Shown one piece after another: positions 1-8,639 of a DNA stretch of 56,918 nucleotides. The notes under the pieces are model-generated. The model searched no databases, was not told the origin of the DNA, and saw only the letters and a list, made by a program, of their open reading frames with translations. Numbering within the stretch: position 1 is the stretch's first letter; the number at the start of each line of letters is the position of its first letter. The stretch covers positions 1 through 56,918 of the forward strand of contig JANQOW010000080.1 of NCBI GenBank assembly GCA_028285595.1, given 5' to 3'. This stretch comes from Hyphomicrobiales bacterium (GTDB lineage: Bacteria > Pseudomonadota > Alphaproteobacteria > Rhizobiales > CAJQND01). Position numbers and translations under genes: made by a program.

Positions 1-1
1 G

Positions 2-1318
2 TTCCAGGCCGACTGGCCGAGCTCGGCGGCGGTATATCTGCCGGGGGGAGCGCTGCCGCAGCTCGATGTTCCCTTCCGCAATCCCGCTCTGGCCGACACA
101 TGGCATCGCATCATCAAAGGCTCCGGACAGGCCCGCGGCCGCGAGGCGCAAATCGATGCTGCGATCGATCTCTACTATCGTGGGTTTGTGGCCGAGGCGA
201 TGGTGGATTTTATGCAAGAGCCGCTGCGCGACAGCAGCGGGCGCCGCAACGCCGGCCTGCTTTCTTTGGATGACATGGCGCGATGGCAGGCAACGTATGA
301 GCCGGCCCTTTCGCGCGTCTATGGCGAGTACGAGGTGTTTAAGCCGGGTGTCTGGAGCCAGGGACCTGTGTTCCTGCAACAATTGGCCCTGCTGGAGGAT
401 TTCGGCCTTGGCCAGATGGATCCGGTGGGCGAAGAGTTCGTGCATGTGGTGATCGAGGCAACCAAGCTCGCCTTTGCCGACCGTGAGGCCTATTACGGCG
501 ATCCTGAGTTTGTGGATGTGCCGGAAGCCACACTTCTGAGTGCCGCCTATGCGGCCGAGCGCCGGGCGTTGATCGGCAAGGACGCCTCGCTTGACCTGAG
601 GCCCGGGGCAATTGAGGGCTATCAGCCACGGATCCCCGACACATCGAAGCTCATTGGCGCAAGCGAAGCAGGCCTGGTGGGCGGGGCCGGAGAGCCCACC
701 ATGGCGTCTTATGACGATAAGGTGCAACGCGCTGCGTCGGGAGACACCTGCCATGTGGATGTGATTGACCGTTGGGGCAACATGGTCTCGGCAACGCCCA
801 GCGGCGGCTGGCTACAGAGCTCACCGGTCGTCCCGGACCTCGGTTTTGGGCTGACCACCCGGGCGCAGATGTTCTGGCTTGAAGAGGGCTTGCCCGCCAG
901 CCTCGCCCCGGGCAAGCGCCCGCGCACGACGCTCAGCCCGTCGCTCGCCTATCGCAATGGGGCGCCTTACATGGTGTGGGGGACGCCTGGAGGAGATCAA
1001 CAAGACCAATGGACGGTGGTTCAGTTTATGCGCCATGTGCACCACGGCATGAACCTGCAAGAGGCTTGCGATTGCCCGATGTTCCATTCCGCACACTTTC
1101 CCGCGTCTTTCTATCCGCGTGATGCGCAGCCCGGGCGGGTGCTCATGGAGGACCGATTCTCCCCTAATGTGGTCCGTGCCTTGCGCGCCCGTGGGCACGA
1201 TGTTGTGCTGGACGGTGCTTGGACCATCGGCCGGATGACGGCCGCGTCAAAAGATGGCCCGTTCCTTAAAGCAGCAGCCTCGCCGCGTGGCATGCAAGGT
1301 TATGCAGTGGGGCGGTGA
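2..1318 (+). CDS. Gamma-glutamyltransferase family protein (5' truncated by window edge)
   Basis: The frame is open from base 2, so the N-terminal part of the gene lies outside the window. The visible 438 residues are the C-terminal half of the large subunit and the whole small subunit of an N-terminal nucleophile hydrolase. The motif GDTCHVDVID (Thr codon 746-748) matches the place where family members cleave themselves before a catalytic threonine. The following WGNMVSATPS and RPRTTLSPSL stretches are typical of the small subunit. Family members hydrolyse or transfer gamma-glutamyl groups, usually in the periplasm; a cephalosporin-acylase-like relative cannot be excluded. It converges on udh with a 33-bp gap, so it is not in that operon. 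Confidence 0.85.
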   Translation, partial: FQADWPSSAAVYLPGGALPQLDVPFRNPALADTWHRIIKGSGQARGREAQIDAAIDLYYRGFVAEAMVDFMQEPLRDSSGRRNAGLLSLDDMARWQATYEPALSRVYGEYEVFKPGVWSQGPVFLQQLALLEDFGLGQMDPVGEEFVHVVIEATKLAFADREAYYGDPEFVDVPEATLLSAAYAAERRALIGKDASLDLRPGAIEGYQPRIPDTSKLIGASEAGLVGGAGEPTMASYDDKVQRAASGDTCHVDVIDRWGNMVSATPSGGWLQSSPVVPDLGFGLTTRAQMFWLEEGLPASLAPGKRPRTTLSPSLAYRNGAPYMVWGTPGGDQQDQWTVVQFMRHVHHGMNLQEACDCPMFHSAHFPASFYPRDAQPGRVLMEDRFSPNVVRALRARGHDVVLDGAWTIGRMTAASKDGPFLKAAASPRGMQGYAVGR

Positions 1319-1322
1319 CGTC

Positions 1323-1340
1323 TTGGCCTTTCTGGGCCAA
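1323..1340. terminator. Possible bidirectional hairpin terminator
   Basis: A perfect 6-bp inverted repeat, TTGGCC and GGCCAA, with a 6-base loop lies in the short gap between the convergent gamma-glutamyltransferase and udh genes. There is no long T run on either strand, so the terminator role is inferred from position. Confidence 0.35.
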
Positions 1341-1351
1341 ACCAAGGACGC

Positions 1352-2149
1352 TTAAGGGTCCTCGAAGTGCCCCACCTTGGCGTACATGCCGCCGTGGTAG
1401 CGCACAGCCGGATCGTCCCAATGTGGCTTGGGGTGGGCGGCCTCGATTTTTTCGCGGTAGATCTCCGAGGTATCCTGGGGCTGCCAGCCCAGAAAGGCGG
1501 CGTGGCTGTTGTCCCACCAGGTCTCCCGGTTGTTTGAGACGCCATAGATCATGCTGACCCCCACGCGGTCGGCGTCAAAGATGCATTTCATCAGACGCAC
1601 GAAGTCAGCCGGGCTCAGCCAGGTGGCAAGCATGCGCCGGTCCCTCGGTTCAGGAAAGCAAGAGCCGATGCGCACCGAGACGCTTTCTACGGCAAACTTA
1701 TCGAAATAGTAGCGGGCAAGATCCTCGCCGTAGCATTTTGACAGGCCATAGATGCTGTCAGGCCGCTGGGCTGACGTGCCGTCCAGGCTCTGCTCGCGCA
1801 CATGAAAGCCGATGGCGTGGTTGGAGCTGGCAAACATGATGCGCTTGCCGCCATGACGTCGCGAGGCTTCGAAGATGTTGTAGGTGCCGCGCAGGTTGGA
1901 GTTCAGGATCTCTTCGAACGTGCCCTCAATGCTCTTGCCGCCCAGATGGATGATCCCGTCCACCCCGTCCACCATGGCCGTCACCGCATCCAGATCGCCC
2001 AGGTCGCACTGGACGATCTCTTCGTCAGCCGCAGCTTCACCCAGGTCGGCTATGTCGTTGATGCGCATGACCTTGGCCCAACCTTTGAGCTCCGCGCGCA
2101 GCAGTTTACCCAAGCCGCCGGCGGCGCCTGTGATCAAGATGCGTTCCAT
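1352..2149 (-). CDS. udh: Uronate dehydrogenase, NAD-dependent (SDR family)
   Basis: The 265-residue protein is an extended short-chain dehydrogenase that oxidises D-galacturonate or D-glucuronate to the aldaro-lactone with NAD. The N-terminal TGAAGGLG nucleotide-binding loop, the HLGGKSIEG segment, FASSNHAIG and YGLSKCYGE (Tyr-x3-Lys catalytic pair) all follow the Agrobacterium-type uronate dehydrogenase pattern, as does VRIGSCFPEP. Length fits the family (about 265). It is the last gene of the leftward operon, 23 bp after the GntR gene, downstream of a TRAP transporter, which fits uptake followed by oxidation of uronic acids. Confidence 0.88.
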   Translation of the reverse strand: MERILITGAAGGLGKLLRAELKGWAKVMRINDIADLGEAAADEEIVQCDLGDLDAVTAMVDGVDGIIHLGGKSIEGTFEEILNSNLRGTYNIFEASRRHGGKRIMFASSNHAIGFHVREQSLDGTSAQRPDSIYGLSKCYGEDLARYYFDKFAVESVSVRIGSCFPEPRDRRMLATWLSPADFVRLMKCIFDADRVGVSMIYGVSNNRETWWDNSHAAFLGWQPQDTSEIYREKIEAAHPKPHWDDPAVRYHGGMYAKVGHFEDP

Positions 2150-2172
2150 GCTGTTCCTGTCTCCTCACGAGC

Positions 2173-2886
2173 TTATCTGTCGCGCAGGCGATCAGTGGCG
2201 CGGGCGCGGGCCTGGTGGATGTGATAGCGCATAGCCAAGTCAGCGCCGGTGGCATCGCCTGTGGAAATGGCCTCGAAGATCGCTCTGTGCTCTTCGAAAA
2301 CCTTCTGTATGCGTTCGTGGGAGCCGCGTTGGGTCATGTTCAAGGTGACCTTGATGCCTGACGTGATGACCGTGTTGAGCGAGGTCATAATGCTCACAAA
2401 GAAATCGTTGCCTGAAGCCCGCGCCACCGCCAGATGGAAGGCGAAATCCACCTGATCGGCAATGGCCTGGGCGTTGAGCGCGGCCTCCAATTCGGTGAGG
2501 TTTTGCTCAATGCGCTCAATGTCTTCGGCACTGGCCCGTTGGGCGGCGAGTGCTGCCGCGGCGCCCTCAACAGGCAGTCTGGCTTCAAAGCATCTCAGCA
2601 GACTGGCCACATCGGAGGGCTGGGCGAACTTGATCAGACCCTCCGGCGGACGGGCCCTGACAAAGCTGCCGGCGCCCTGGCGGGAATAGACCAGACCGTC
2701 GGCCTGAAGCCGAAGCAGTGCCTCGCGGATCACCGGGCGTGACACGTTGAAGGCGCGGGAGATCTCGTTCTCAGACGGCAGCTTGTCCCCCTCGATCAGT
2801 TGCCCGGAGACAATCTTCTCCAAAAGCTGACCATAGAGTTGGTCGGCCAACCGCTCGCCTTTTCTGATTTCAAGTTTCAAATCCAT
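2173..2886 (-). CDS. GntR-family regulator, FadR/FCD subfamily
   Basis: This 237-residue protein has an N-terminal winged helix-turn-helix (LPSENEISRAFNVSRPVIRE, about residues 38-57) and a helical FCD ligand-binding domain containing HLAVARASGN and a late His pair. FCD regulators normally bind a small organic acid. It lies between the TRAP permease and udh in the same operon, so it is probably the local uronate-responsive regulator. Two TTGT-N3-ACAA palindromes in the divergent promoter region (5880-5983) match the usual FadR-type operator form and are its most likely targets. Confidence 0.88.
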   Translation of the reverse strand: MDLKLEIRKGERLADQLYGQLLEKIVSGQLIEGDKLPSENEISRAFNVSRPVIREALLRLQADGLVYSRQGAGSFVRARPPEGLIKFAQPSDVASLLRCFEARLPVEGAAAALAAQRASAEDIERIEQNLTELEAALNAQAIADQVDFAFHLAVARASGNDFFVSIMTSLNTVITSGIKVTLNMTQRGSHERIQKVFEEHRAIFEAISTGDATGADLAMRYHIHQARARATDRLRDR

Positions 2887-2892
2887 CTGCGT

Positions 2893-4176
2893 TCAGTTCG
2901 CTAAGAGATTGGGCAGAGTGAGGGAGATGGCCGGCACAAACGTGGTGAGCATAAGAGCCACCAGGATGGCCGCATAAAACGGCCAGATGGTGCGGACGGC
3001 CCGTTCAATCGGCACCTTGCCGACGGCGCATCCCACGAACAGGCAGGCGCCCACCGGCGGGGTGCACAGGCCGAGCCCTAAGTTCATCATCAAGATCATG
3101 CCGAACTGCAGCGGATCAACCCCGATGGACGCGGCCACGGGCAGGAAGATGGGCGTACAGATCAAGATGAGTGCGGCCATATCCATGATCATGCCAAGCA
3201 CAAGAAGCATCAGGTTCATCATCAGTAGGATGACGATGGGATTGTCCGAGATCCCGGTCATTAGATCGATCATGCGCGAGGGGACCTGGAAGAACGTCAG
3301 CATGTAGGCAAAGGCCGCGGCGGAGGCCACCAGGATCATCACCATGGAAGTGGTGCGCACGGAGTTGACCACGGCGAGCTTGAATTTCTCCCAGGTCAGG
3401 GCCCGGTAGACGATGATGGTGACAATGAAGGCATAGAGCGTTCCGAACGCACCGGATTCGGTCACCGTGAAGACACCGCTCAAAACGCCGCCCACAATGA
3501 TCACCGCTGTGAACAGGCCGGGCAGGGCGGTGATGAAGTGGAGCGCCAGGATTTTGAGGCCCGGGAAGGCTTCTGCCGAGTAGCCCCGGCGGATCGCGAT
3601 CACATAGGCCGCCACAGCCAGGCAGATGCACATGACCACACCCGGCACCACGCCGGCCAGAAACAGCTTGGAGATGGAGATACCGCCGCCGGCGGCCACG
3701 GCAAACAGGATCATATTGTGACTGGGCGGGATCATAATGCCGGCGATGGAGGAGGTCACCGTCACATTCACCGCATAATCGTCGTCATAGCCCTTCTCTT
3801 TCATCACGGGAATCAGGATCGATCCGAGAGCGGAAATGTCGGCCACAGCGGAGCCGGATATCCCGCCGAAGAGCATGGAGGAGAAGACGTTGACGATGCC
3901 GAGCCCGCCTCGGGCCGCGCCCACGGCCGCAGACGCAAAACGCACCAACCGCACGGCGATGCCGCCATGGAACATGAGCTCGCCGGCAAAGATGAAGAAG
4001 GGGATGGCCATCAACGAGAAGATGTTGATGCCCGAAACAATACGCTGGAATGCGATGATGAGGGGCAGGCCCTCCGCGTAGAAAGCGGACACGGCCGCGA
4101 TGCCAAGCGCAAAGGCGACGGGCACGCCGGCCACCACACAGACCGCGAAGACACCGAGGAGTATCGTTAAGCCCAT
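2893..4176 (-). CDS. dctM: TRAP transporter large permease (DctM)
   Basis: The 427-residue protein is a highly hydrophobic DctM-type permease with about 12 membrane segments. Signature stretches include GISGSAVADISALGSI, MIPPSHNMILFA and the late LTPPVG-like CTPPVGACLFVG loop. It forms the sodium-driven transport channel of a tripartite periplasmic transporter with DctQ and DctP. It starts 15 bp after dctQ and ends 6 bp before the GntR gene, so it is cotranscribed with both. Confidence 0.92.
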   Translation of the reverse strand: MGLTILLGVFAVCVVAGVPVAFALGIAAVSAFYAEGLPLIIAFQRIVSGINIFSLMAIPFFIFAGELMFHGGIAVRLVRFASAAVGAARGGLGIVNVFSSMLFGGISGSAVADISALGSILIPVMKEKGYDDDYAVNVTVTSSIAGIMIPPSHNMILFAVAAGGGISISKLFLAGVVPGVVMCICLAVAAYVIAIRRGYSAEAFPGLKILALHFITALPGLFTAVIIVGGVLSGVFTVTESGAFGTLYAFIVTIIVYRALTWEKFKLAVVNSVRTTSMVMILVASAAAFAYMLTFFQVPSRMIDLMTGISDNPIVILLMMNLMLLVLGMIMDMAALILICTPIFLPVAASIGVDPLQFGMILMMNLGLGLCTPPVGACLFVGCAVGKVPIERAVRTIWPFYAAILVALMLTTFVPAISLTLPNLLAN

Positions 4177-4191
4177 GCGCCCAGCCGTCCC

Positions 4192-4713
4192 TTATGGCTC
4201 TGGGGTGCCGGCAGGTTCGCCGGGGTCTTGGAAGAAGTGGATGAGGTGTCCGATGGAATAGAGCAGCGTGAAGGCGCCGCACAGCATGATGGGAACAGCG
4301 CGCCAACCTTCGGGAATGTGGATGAGAGGAATATCGTTGCCCCACTTGAAGACGGCCAGCTTGTAGCTGTTGAACATCATCACCGCCCCGAAGATGCCGA
4401 GGGCTACGTGGGTGGCGAACTCGAATGCCCGGCGCACCGGGCGCGGGCTGATGTCGCCGAAGAAGGACACGCGCAGATGGGTTTTGTGGTGGACGCCGAT
4501 TGAGGCCCCGAGGAAACCGATCAAACTGACCAGGAGAAGCGAGACCTGCTCTACCCAGGTCGGCGTTGCGTTCAGCACATAGCGGCCGAACACCAGCCAG
4601 CCGAAGATGACCGTGAGGATCACCAGAGCCGTGCCGGTGATCACGGTGCTGATGTAGCAGATCAGGTCGAGGAACTGATCATATCGGCTTCTGTTCGATG
4701 AGGTTTCGGTCAT
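4192..4713 (-). CDS. dctQ: TRAP transporter small permease (DctQ)
   Basis: The protein has four predicted membrane segments in about 173 residues, with the usual family features RYVLNATPTWVEQVS and a conserved HLR-like THLRVSFF stretch after the second segment. I place the start at the ATG at 4713, about 12 residues before the first membrane helix; an upstream in-frame TTG at 4791 would add 26 residues with no membrane or domain content. DctQ stabilises DctM and receives the DctP-ligand complex. Confidence 0.85.
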   Translation of the reverse strand: MTETSSNRSRYDQFLDLICYISTVITGTALVILTVIFGWLVFGRYVLNATPTWVEQVSLLLVSLIGFLGASIGVHHKTHLRVSFFGDISPRPVRRAFEFATHVALGIFGAVMMFNSYKLAVFKWGNDIPLIHIPEGWRAVPIMLCGAFTLLYSIGHLIHFFQDPGEPAGTPEP

Positions 4714-4809
4714 GGTCTTGCCGGCAGATGAGACAAGGGATGCATGGCTGCCGACCCGGCTCAGATCGGGAGCACCGAACCGGACCGGCAACCATGCAAG
4801 GGAGTGGAG

Positions 4810-5796
4810 CTACTTGGTGTTCTGGATCAATTCCACCAGCGGCTTGAGGTCAGGGTTTGCACTCAAGTACCGCTCGTAGACCGGTTCCATGGCCTTCTGG
4901 AAGGCGGCCTTATCCGGAATGTCGTTGAACTTCACACCAGACGCCATCACCTTCTCGCGGCTTGACTTGGCCCGGGCTTCCCAGAGCTCGCGCTGCAGGG
5001 TTGCGGACTCTCTGGCGGCGTCCCTGACGATCTTCTTCTCATCGTCAGACAGGGCGTTGTAGACATTCGCGTTGATGCAGACGCATTCTGGAATGATCAG
5101 ATGCTGGGACAGGGAGTAGTAGCCCGCAACTTCAAAGTGACCGGTGGATTCATAGGACGGCCAGTTGTTTTCCGCACCGTCCACGACACCTGTTTTCAAG
5201 GACTGATATACTTCCGAAAACGCCATGGGCGAGGGGTTGCCGTCCAGCGCTTTGATCATGCCCGAATAAAGGTCATTGTTCATGACCCGCACCTTCATGC
5301 CTTTCACGTCGGCTGGCGTGTTGATCGGCTTTTTAGAGTTGTAGAACGAGCGGGCGCCTGAATCATACCAGGCCAGGGCCACCAAGCCCTTTTTCGCCAT
5401 GCCGGCGCTGATCTTATCGCCAGCCTCGCCATCCAGGGCGCGGTGCATGTGGGCCATGTCGCGGAAGATGAATGGCAAGGACACAACGTTGGCTTCCGCA
5501 GCGACAGGACCGATCGGGCCGAGATTGAAGTTACCGATCTCCAGGCCGCCAATCCGCACCTGTTCGATGGCGTCAGGCTGCGTGCCCAAAGTTCCGGAGT
5601 GGAACATCTTGAGGGTCATCTTGCCGCCGGACTTCTCTTTTAGGAGCTCGGCGAACTTATCCATAGCAACCGTGTTGGGGTAGCCGGGTTTGTGGATGTT
5701 CCAGCCACGCCATTCGGCCGCTTGGGCAGGGACGGTGAGGCTGGCAGCAAAGAGGGCAACCGCTGCCGTGAGGGCAGCTTTCTTAAAGCTGAACAT
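4810..5796 (-). CDS. dctP: TRAP transporter periplasmic substrate-binding protein (DctP)
   Basis: The 328-residue protein starts with a Sec signal peptide (KKAALTAAVALFAASL then AQA-AEW, cleavage near residue 26). The mature part is a DctP solute-binding protein with the family motif MKVRVMNNDLYSGMIKALDG; its first Arg is the expected carboxylate-binding residue. FSEVYQSLKTGVVDGAENNW follows, as in the family. Family members of this subgroup bind uronates or related sugar acids; linkage with udh makes a hexuronate the likely ligand here. It is the first gene of the leftward operon, with a clear AGGGAG ribosome site 7 bases before the ATG. Confidence 0.92.
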   Translation of the reverse strand: MFSFKKAALTAAVALFAASLTVPAQAAEWRGWNIHKPGYPNTVAMDKFAELLKEKSGGKMTLKMFHSGTLGTQPDAIEQVRIGGLEIGNFNLGPIGPVAAEANVVSLPFIFRDMAHMHRALDGEAGDKISAGMAKKGLVALAWYDSGARSFYNSKKPINTPADVKGMKVRVMNNDLYSGMIKALDGNPSPMAFSEVYQSLKTGVVDGAENNWPSYESTGHFEVAGYYSLSQHLIIPECVCINANVYNALSDDEKKIVRDAARESATLQRELWEARAKSSREKVMASGVKFNDIPDKAAFQKAMEPVYERYLSANPDLKPLVELIQNTK

Positions 5797-5879
5797 GGGC
5801 GTTCTCCCTAAATGTGCGCAAAGGTCTTGCGCCTGTTTGAACGGAGACCGGATTGATGATGGTTTTTGCCGGGCTGCCG

Positions 5880-5892
5880 CTTGTATGACAAG
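5880..5892. promoter_or_regulatory. Candidate GntR (FCD) operator 1
   Basis: CTTGTATGACAAG is a perfect palindrome with a 3-base centre and fits the TnGTnnnACnA form used by FadR-type regulators. It lies 84 bases upstream of the dctP start codon. The assignment to the local GntR protein is inferred from form and position. Confidence 0.55.
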
Positions 5893-5972
5893 ATGAAGGA
5901 AATTCCGTACTTGTCAATTGAAATTACATCTTTGTGACGAAAATCCCCATTTTTGGCAGGCAATATTTCAAC

Positions 5973-5983
5973 TTGTAATACAA
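5973..5983. promoter_or_regulatory. Candidate GntR (FCD) operator 2
   Basis: TTGTAATACAA is a perfect 11-base palindrome of the same TTGT-N3-ACAA design as the site at 5880-5892. It lies 67 bases before the start codon of the rightward operon, so the two sites could let one regulator control both operons. Confidence 0.55.
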
Positions 5984-6049
5984 ATAAATTTGGCCCATGC
6001 TGAGGGAACACTGAAAAACAGTCGTCCACGGGAGGCGAGTTCCAAGAAG

Positions 6050-6916
6050 ATGACAGATTTCGTTAGGCCGCTCCACGGGCCGGCGCCCAGCCTTGTTGCG
6101 CCGGAAGGCACCGTGGACACGCACATGCACATTATCGCTCAAGAGTTTCCGCAGAGCCCCAAGATACCGCCGCACCCGCCAGCTTCCCTGGAAGATTATG
6201 CAATCGTGCAGAAGCGGCTCGGGATCCGGCGCGCGGTGCTGGTTCAACCCAACGCCTATCAGGACGACAATAGCTGTCTTGAAGCCTGCCTGAATGTGTT
6301 GGGCGAGGAGGCCCGGGGCATTGCCGTTGTGTGGCCGGAGGTGAGCGATGAGGAGTTGGACCGGCTGCACCGGTTGGGCGTGCGCGGTGCGCGCATCATG
6401 GACATTGGGCCGGGGGCGGTGAGCAGTAAGTATCTGCACGCTGTGGCCGAGCGGATCTCAGGGTTCGGCTGGCACCCGATTGTTCAGTTCAATGGGCGCG
6501 AGATTGCAGATTATGAGCAGAAGCTCTCGGACCTGAGCGGAACGTATGTGATCGACCATGCGGGCAAGTACATTCCGCCTGTGACGCCGGACAGTGCGGA
6601 GTTCGCCACTCTGTTGCGGTTGATCGACAAGGGCAACTGCTATGTGAAGCTGTCGGCCTGCTATGAGACCTCGCTGGTGGGGGCGCCTGGCTATGATGAT
6701 GTGGGCGCACTCAGCAAGGCGCTGGTTGCGCATGCGCCCGAACGGCTCCTCTGGGCCTCCAACTGGCCCCATGTGAGCGCTACGCCGGAAACCTACCCCG
6801 ACGACGCGCGCACCCTTGATGTGCTGCTCGACTGGGTCCCGGACGACGCCACCCGTAAGCTGATTTTGCAGGACAATGCCGAGGCGCTTTACGGCTTTAA
6901 GCCGGTTGGCGCCTGA
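6050..6916 (+). CDS. Amidohydrolase-2 family lactonase/lactone isomerase (D-galactarolactone isomerase-like)
   Basis: This is a TIM-barrel metal-dependent hydrolase of the PF04909 type, about 288 residues from the ATG at 6050, which has an upstream GGGAGG. VDTHMHI near the N-terminus, LVQPNAYQDDN, GVRGARIMDIG, VIDHAGKYIP and LLWASNWPH follow the pattern of 2-pyrone-4,6-dicarboxylate lactonases and D-galactarolactone isomerases. Since udh makes a galactaro- or glucaro-lactone, action on that lactone is the most economical role; LigI-type lactonase is the alternative. It is the first gene of the rightward operon, divergent from dctP. An in-frame upstream start at 5918 would put non-family sequence before the barrel and overlap the second operator. 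Confidence 0.75.
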   Translation: MTDFVRPLHGPAPSLVAPEGTVDTHMHIIAQEFPQSPKIPPHPPASLEDYAIVQKRLGIRRAVLVQPNAYQDDNSCLEACLNVLGEEARGIAVVWPEVSDEELDRLHRLGVRGARIMDIGPGAVSSKYLHAVAERISGFGWHPIVQFNGREIADYEQKLSDLSGTYVIDHAGKYIPPVTPDSAEFATLLRLIDKGNCYVKLSACYETSLVGAPGYDDVGALSKALVAHAPERLLWASNWPHVSATPETYPDDARTLDVLLDWVPDDATRKLILQDNAEALYGFKPVGA

Positions 6917-6931
6917 GGGAGGGAGGAGATC

Positions 6932-7666
6932 ATGGGCGAACAGGCTCTGGACCCGGCCACGCGCGAAAGGCTGATGGGTGTGAGCACAGCCACTTTGTGC
7001 ACAGCGCTGTTCAAGCTGGGCCTTAGAAACCAGTTCATTCAGGACGTGCACCCGCTGTCGCAGAAGGGGCAGAACATGGTGGGCCAGGCCTACACCATGC
7101 GGTACATCCCCGCGCGCGAGGATCTGAACCCGATTTCCGTATTCCAGGACCCAACTCACCCGCAACGGGTGGGGGTGGAGGAATGTCCGCCGGACCATGT
7201 GATGGTGATCGACAGCCGCAAGGACCCCAGGGCGGCCTCTGCGGGGTCCATCCTTGTGGCGCGCATGATGCAGCGTGGGGTGGCGGGCGTGGTGACCGAC
7301 GGGGGCTTCCGGGACACGCCGGAGATCGCCGGGTTCGACATCCCCTGCTATCACAACCGGCCATCGGCCCCCACCAACCTTACCCGTCATCAGGCTATTG
7401 AGCTGAACGGACCGATCGGCTGCGGCGACGTGGCGGTGTTTCCCGGCGATGTGGTGGTGGGTGATAACGAGGGCGTGGTGATCGTGCCACTGCATCTGGC
7501 CGACGAGGTGTCGCGCGAGGCGGAGAACATGACGGCCTTTGAAGACTATGTGGCCGAGCGTGTGGCGGCCGGCGAGAAGGTCATCGGGCTCTACCCGGCC
7601 ACCAGCGAAGAGGCCAGGGAAGGGTTTGAGGCTTGGCGCAAAGCCAAGGCTGCGCTAAAGCCATAG
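6932..7666 (+). CDS. RraA-like / HMG-CHA aldolase family protein
   Basis: The 244-residue protein belongs to the RraA fold. GSILVARMMQRGVAGVVTDG followed by FRD contains the Gly-rich loop and the Arg-Asp pair used by 4-hydroxy-4-methyl-2-oxoglutarate / 4-carboxy-4-hydroxy-2-oxoadipate aldolases to bind metal and substrate. Such enzymes split 2-keto acids to pyruvate and a second oxo acid. It starts 15 bp after the amidohydrolase and ends 1 bp before the next gene, so it is certainly cotranscribed. An aldol cleavage step in sugar-acid breakdown is the inferred role; the RNase-regulator function of true RraA is unlikely in this setting. Confidence 0.75.
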   Translation: MGEQALDPATRERLMGVSTATLCTALFKLGLRNQFIQDVHPLSQKGQNMVGQAYTMRYIPAREDLNPISVFQDPTHPQRVGVEECPPDHVMVIDSRKDPRAASAGSILVARMMQRGVAGVVTDGGFRDTPEIAGFDIPCYHNRPSAPTNLTRHQAIELNGPIGCGDVAVFPGDVVVGDNEGVVIVPLHLADEVSREAENMTAFEDYVAERVAAGEKVIGLYPATSEEAREGFEAWRKAKAALKP

Positions 7667-7667
7667 C

Positions 7668-8624
7668 ATGACCGATCAACGTTCCGTTCACGTCCTGCAA
7701 ATGGGCCCCTATCCCAAGTGGGATGAGGACGCCCTGGATGCCAAATTCACCACCCATCGCTATTACGAGGCAGACGATAAAGCGGCGCTGCTGGCTGAGC
7801 ATGGCGGCACCATTCGCGGGCTCTGCACCAAAGGGGATCTGGGCGTTTCCCGCGATGTGCTGGAGAAGCTGCCCAACCTGGAGATCATCTCGGTCTATGG
7901 GGTCGGGTACGATGCCGTGGATATCGAGTTTGCCCGCGACCATGGCGTGCGCGTAACCAACACACCGGATGTGTTGACCAAGGAATGTGCCGATTTGGGG
8001 GTCGCCATGATGCTGGCCCAGGCCCGGGGCATGGTTCCGGCTGAAAAGTGGGTGCGGGATGGCAGTTGGGCGAAACTGGGTCCGTTTGGCCTGCAAACCA
8101 GGGCGCACGGTAAGAGGGCCGGCATCTTAGGCATGGGACGGATCGGCGCGGAGATCGCCCGGCGGCTGGCAGCCTTCGATATTGAAGTGCGCTACACCAA
8201 CCGCTCTCCCCGCGAAACCGAGGGCGATTTGGAGTTCGTGGCCGATCCCGTGCAGCTCGCCGAATGGGCAGACTTTCTGTTTATCACGCTCGCCGCCTCG
8301 GCGCAGACCCGGCACATCGTGAACCGTCAGGTGATCGAGGCCTTGGGGCCGGACGGCATGCTGATCAACCTCTCGCGCGCGGCCAACGTGGATGAAGCCG
8401 CCCTGCTGGATGCGCTGGAGAGCGGGGCCTTGGGCTCTGCGGCCCTGGATGTGTTTGAGGACGAGCCACATCTGGACCCGCGCTTTCTGGCGCTGGACAA
8501 TGTGCTGCTCCAGCCCCATCACGCATCGGCCACGCTGGAGACCCGCAAGGCCATGGGCCAGTTGATGTTTGATAATCTGGTCGCACACTTTGAGGGCCGG
8601 GATCTGTTAACGCCTGTGGTGTGA
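7668..8624 (+). CDS. D-isomer-specific 2-hydroxyacid dehydrogenase
   Basis: The 318-residue enzyme has the family's two-domain structure. GILGMGRIGAEIARRL is the NAD(P)-binding GxGxxG loop at about residues 151-166. The catalytic triad is visible as Arg in LINLSRAANVDE, Glu in DVFEDEPHLD and His in LQPHHASATLETR. It most resembles glyoxylate/hydroxypyruvate reductases. Within this operon it could reduce an oxo acid released by the upstream aldolase-like enzyme, for example tartronate semialdehyde or hydroxypyruvate to glycerate; this substrate is a guess. The gene begins immediately after the RraA-like gene. Confidence 0.85.
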   Translation: MTDQRSVHVLQMGPYPKWDEDALDAKFTTHRYYEADDKAALLAEHGGTIRGLCTKGDLGVSRDVLEKLPNLEIISVYGVGYDAVDIEFARDHGVRVTNTPDVLTKECADLGVAMMLAQARGMVPAEKWVRDGSWAKLGPFGLQTRAHGKRAGILGMGRIGAEIARRLAAFDIEVRYTNRSPRETEGDLEFVADPVQLAEWADFLFITLAASAQTRHIVNRQVIEALGPDGMLINLSRAANVDEAALLDALESGALGSAALDVFEDEPHLDPRFLALDNVLLQPHHASATLETRKAMGQLMFDNLVAHFEGRDLLTPVV

Positions 8625-8639
8625 GGACTTGAGACCAAC

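Noticed and set aside
66..452. Separate gene at the left edge
   Set aside because: The in-frame continuation of the gamma-glutamyltransferase from base 2 explains the DNA; this alternative frame has no family features.
6458..7495. 345-residue minus-strand frame across the amidohydrolase and RraA-like genes
   Set aside because: It is antisense to two motif-supported genes in an operon and is His/Arg-rich with no domain.
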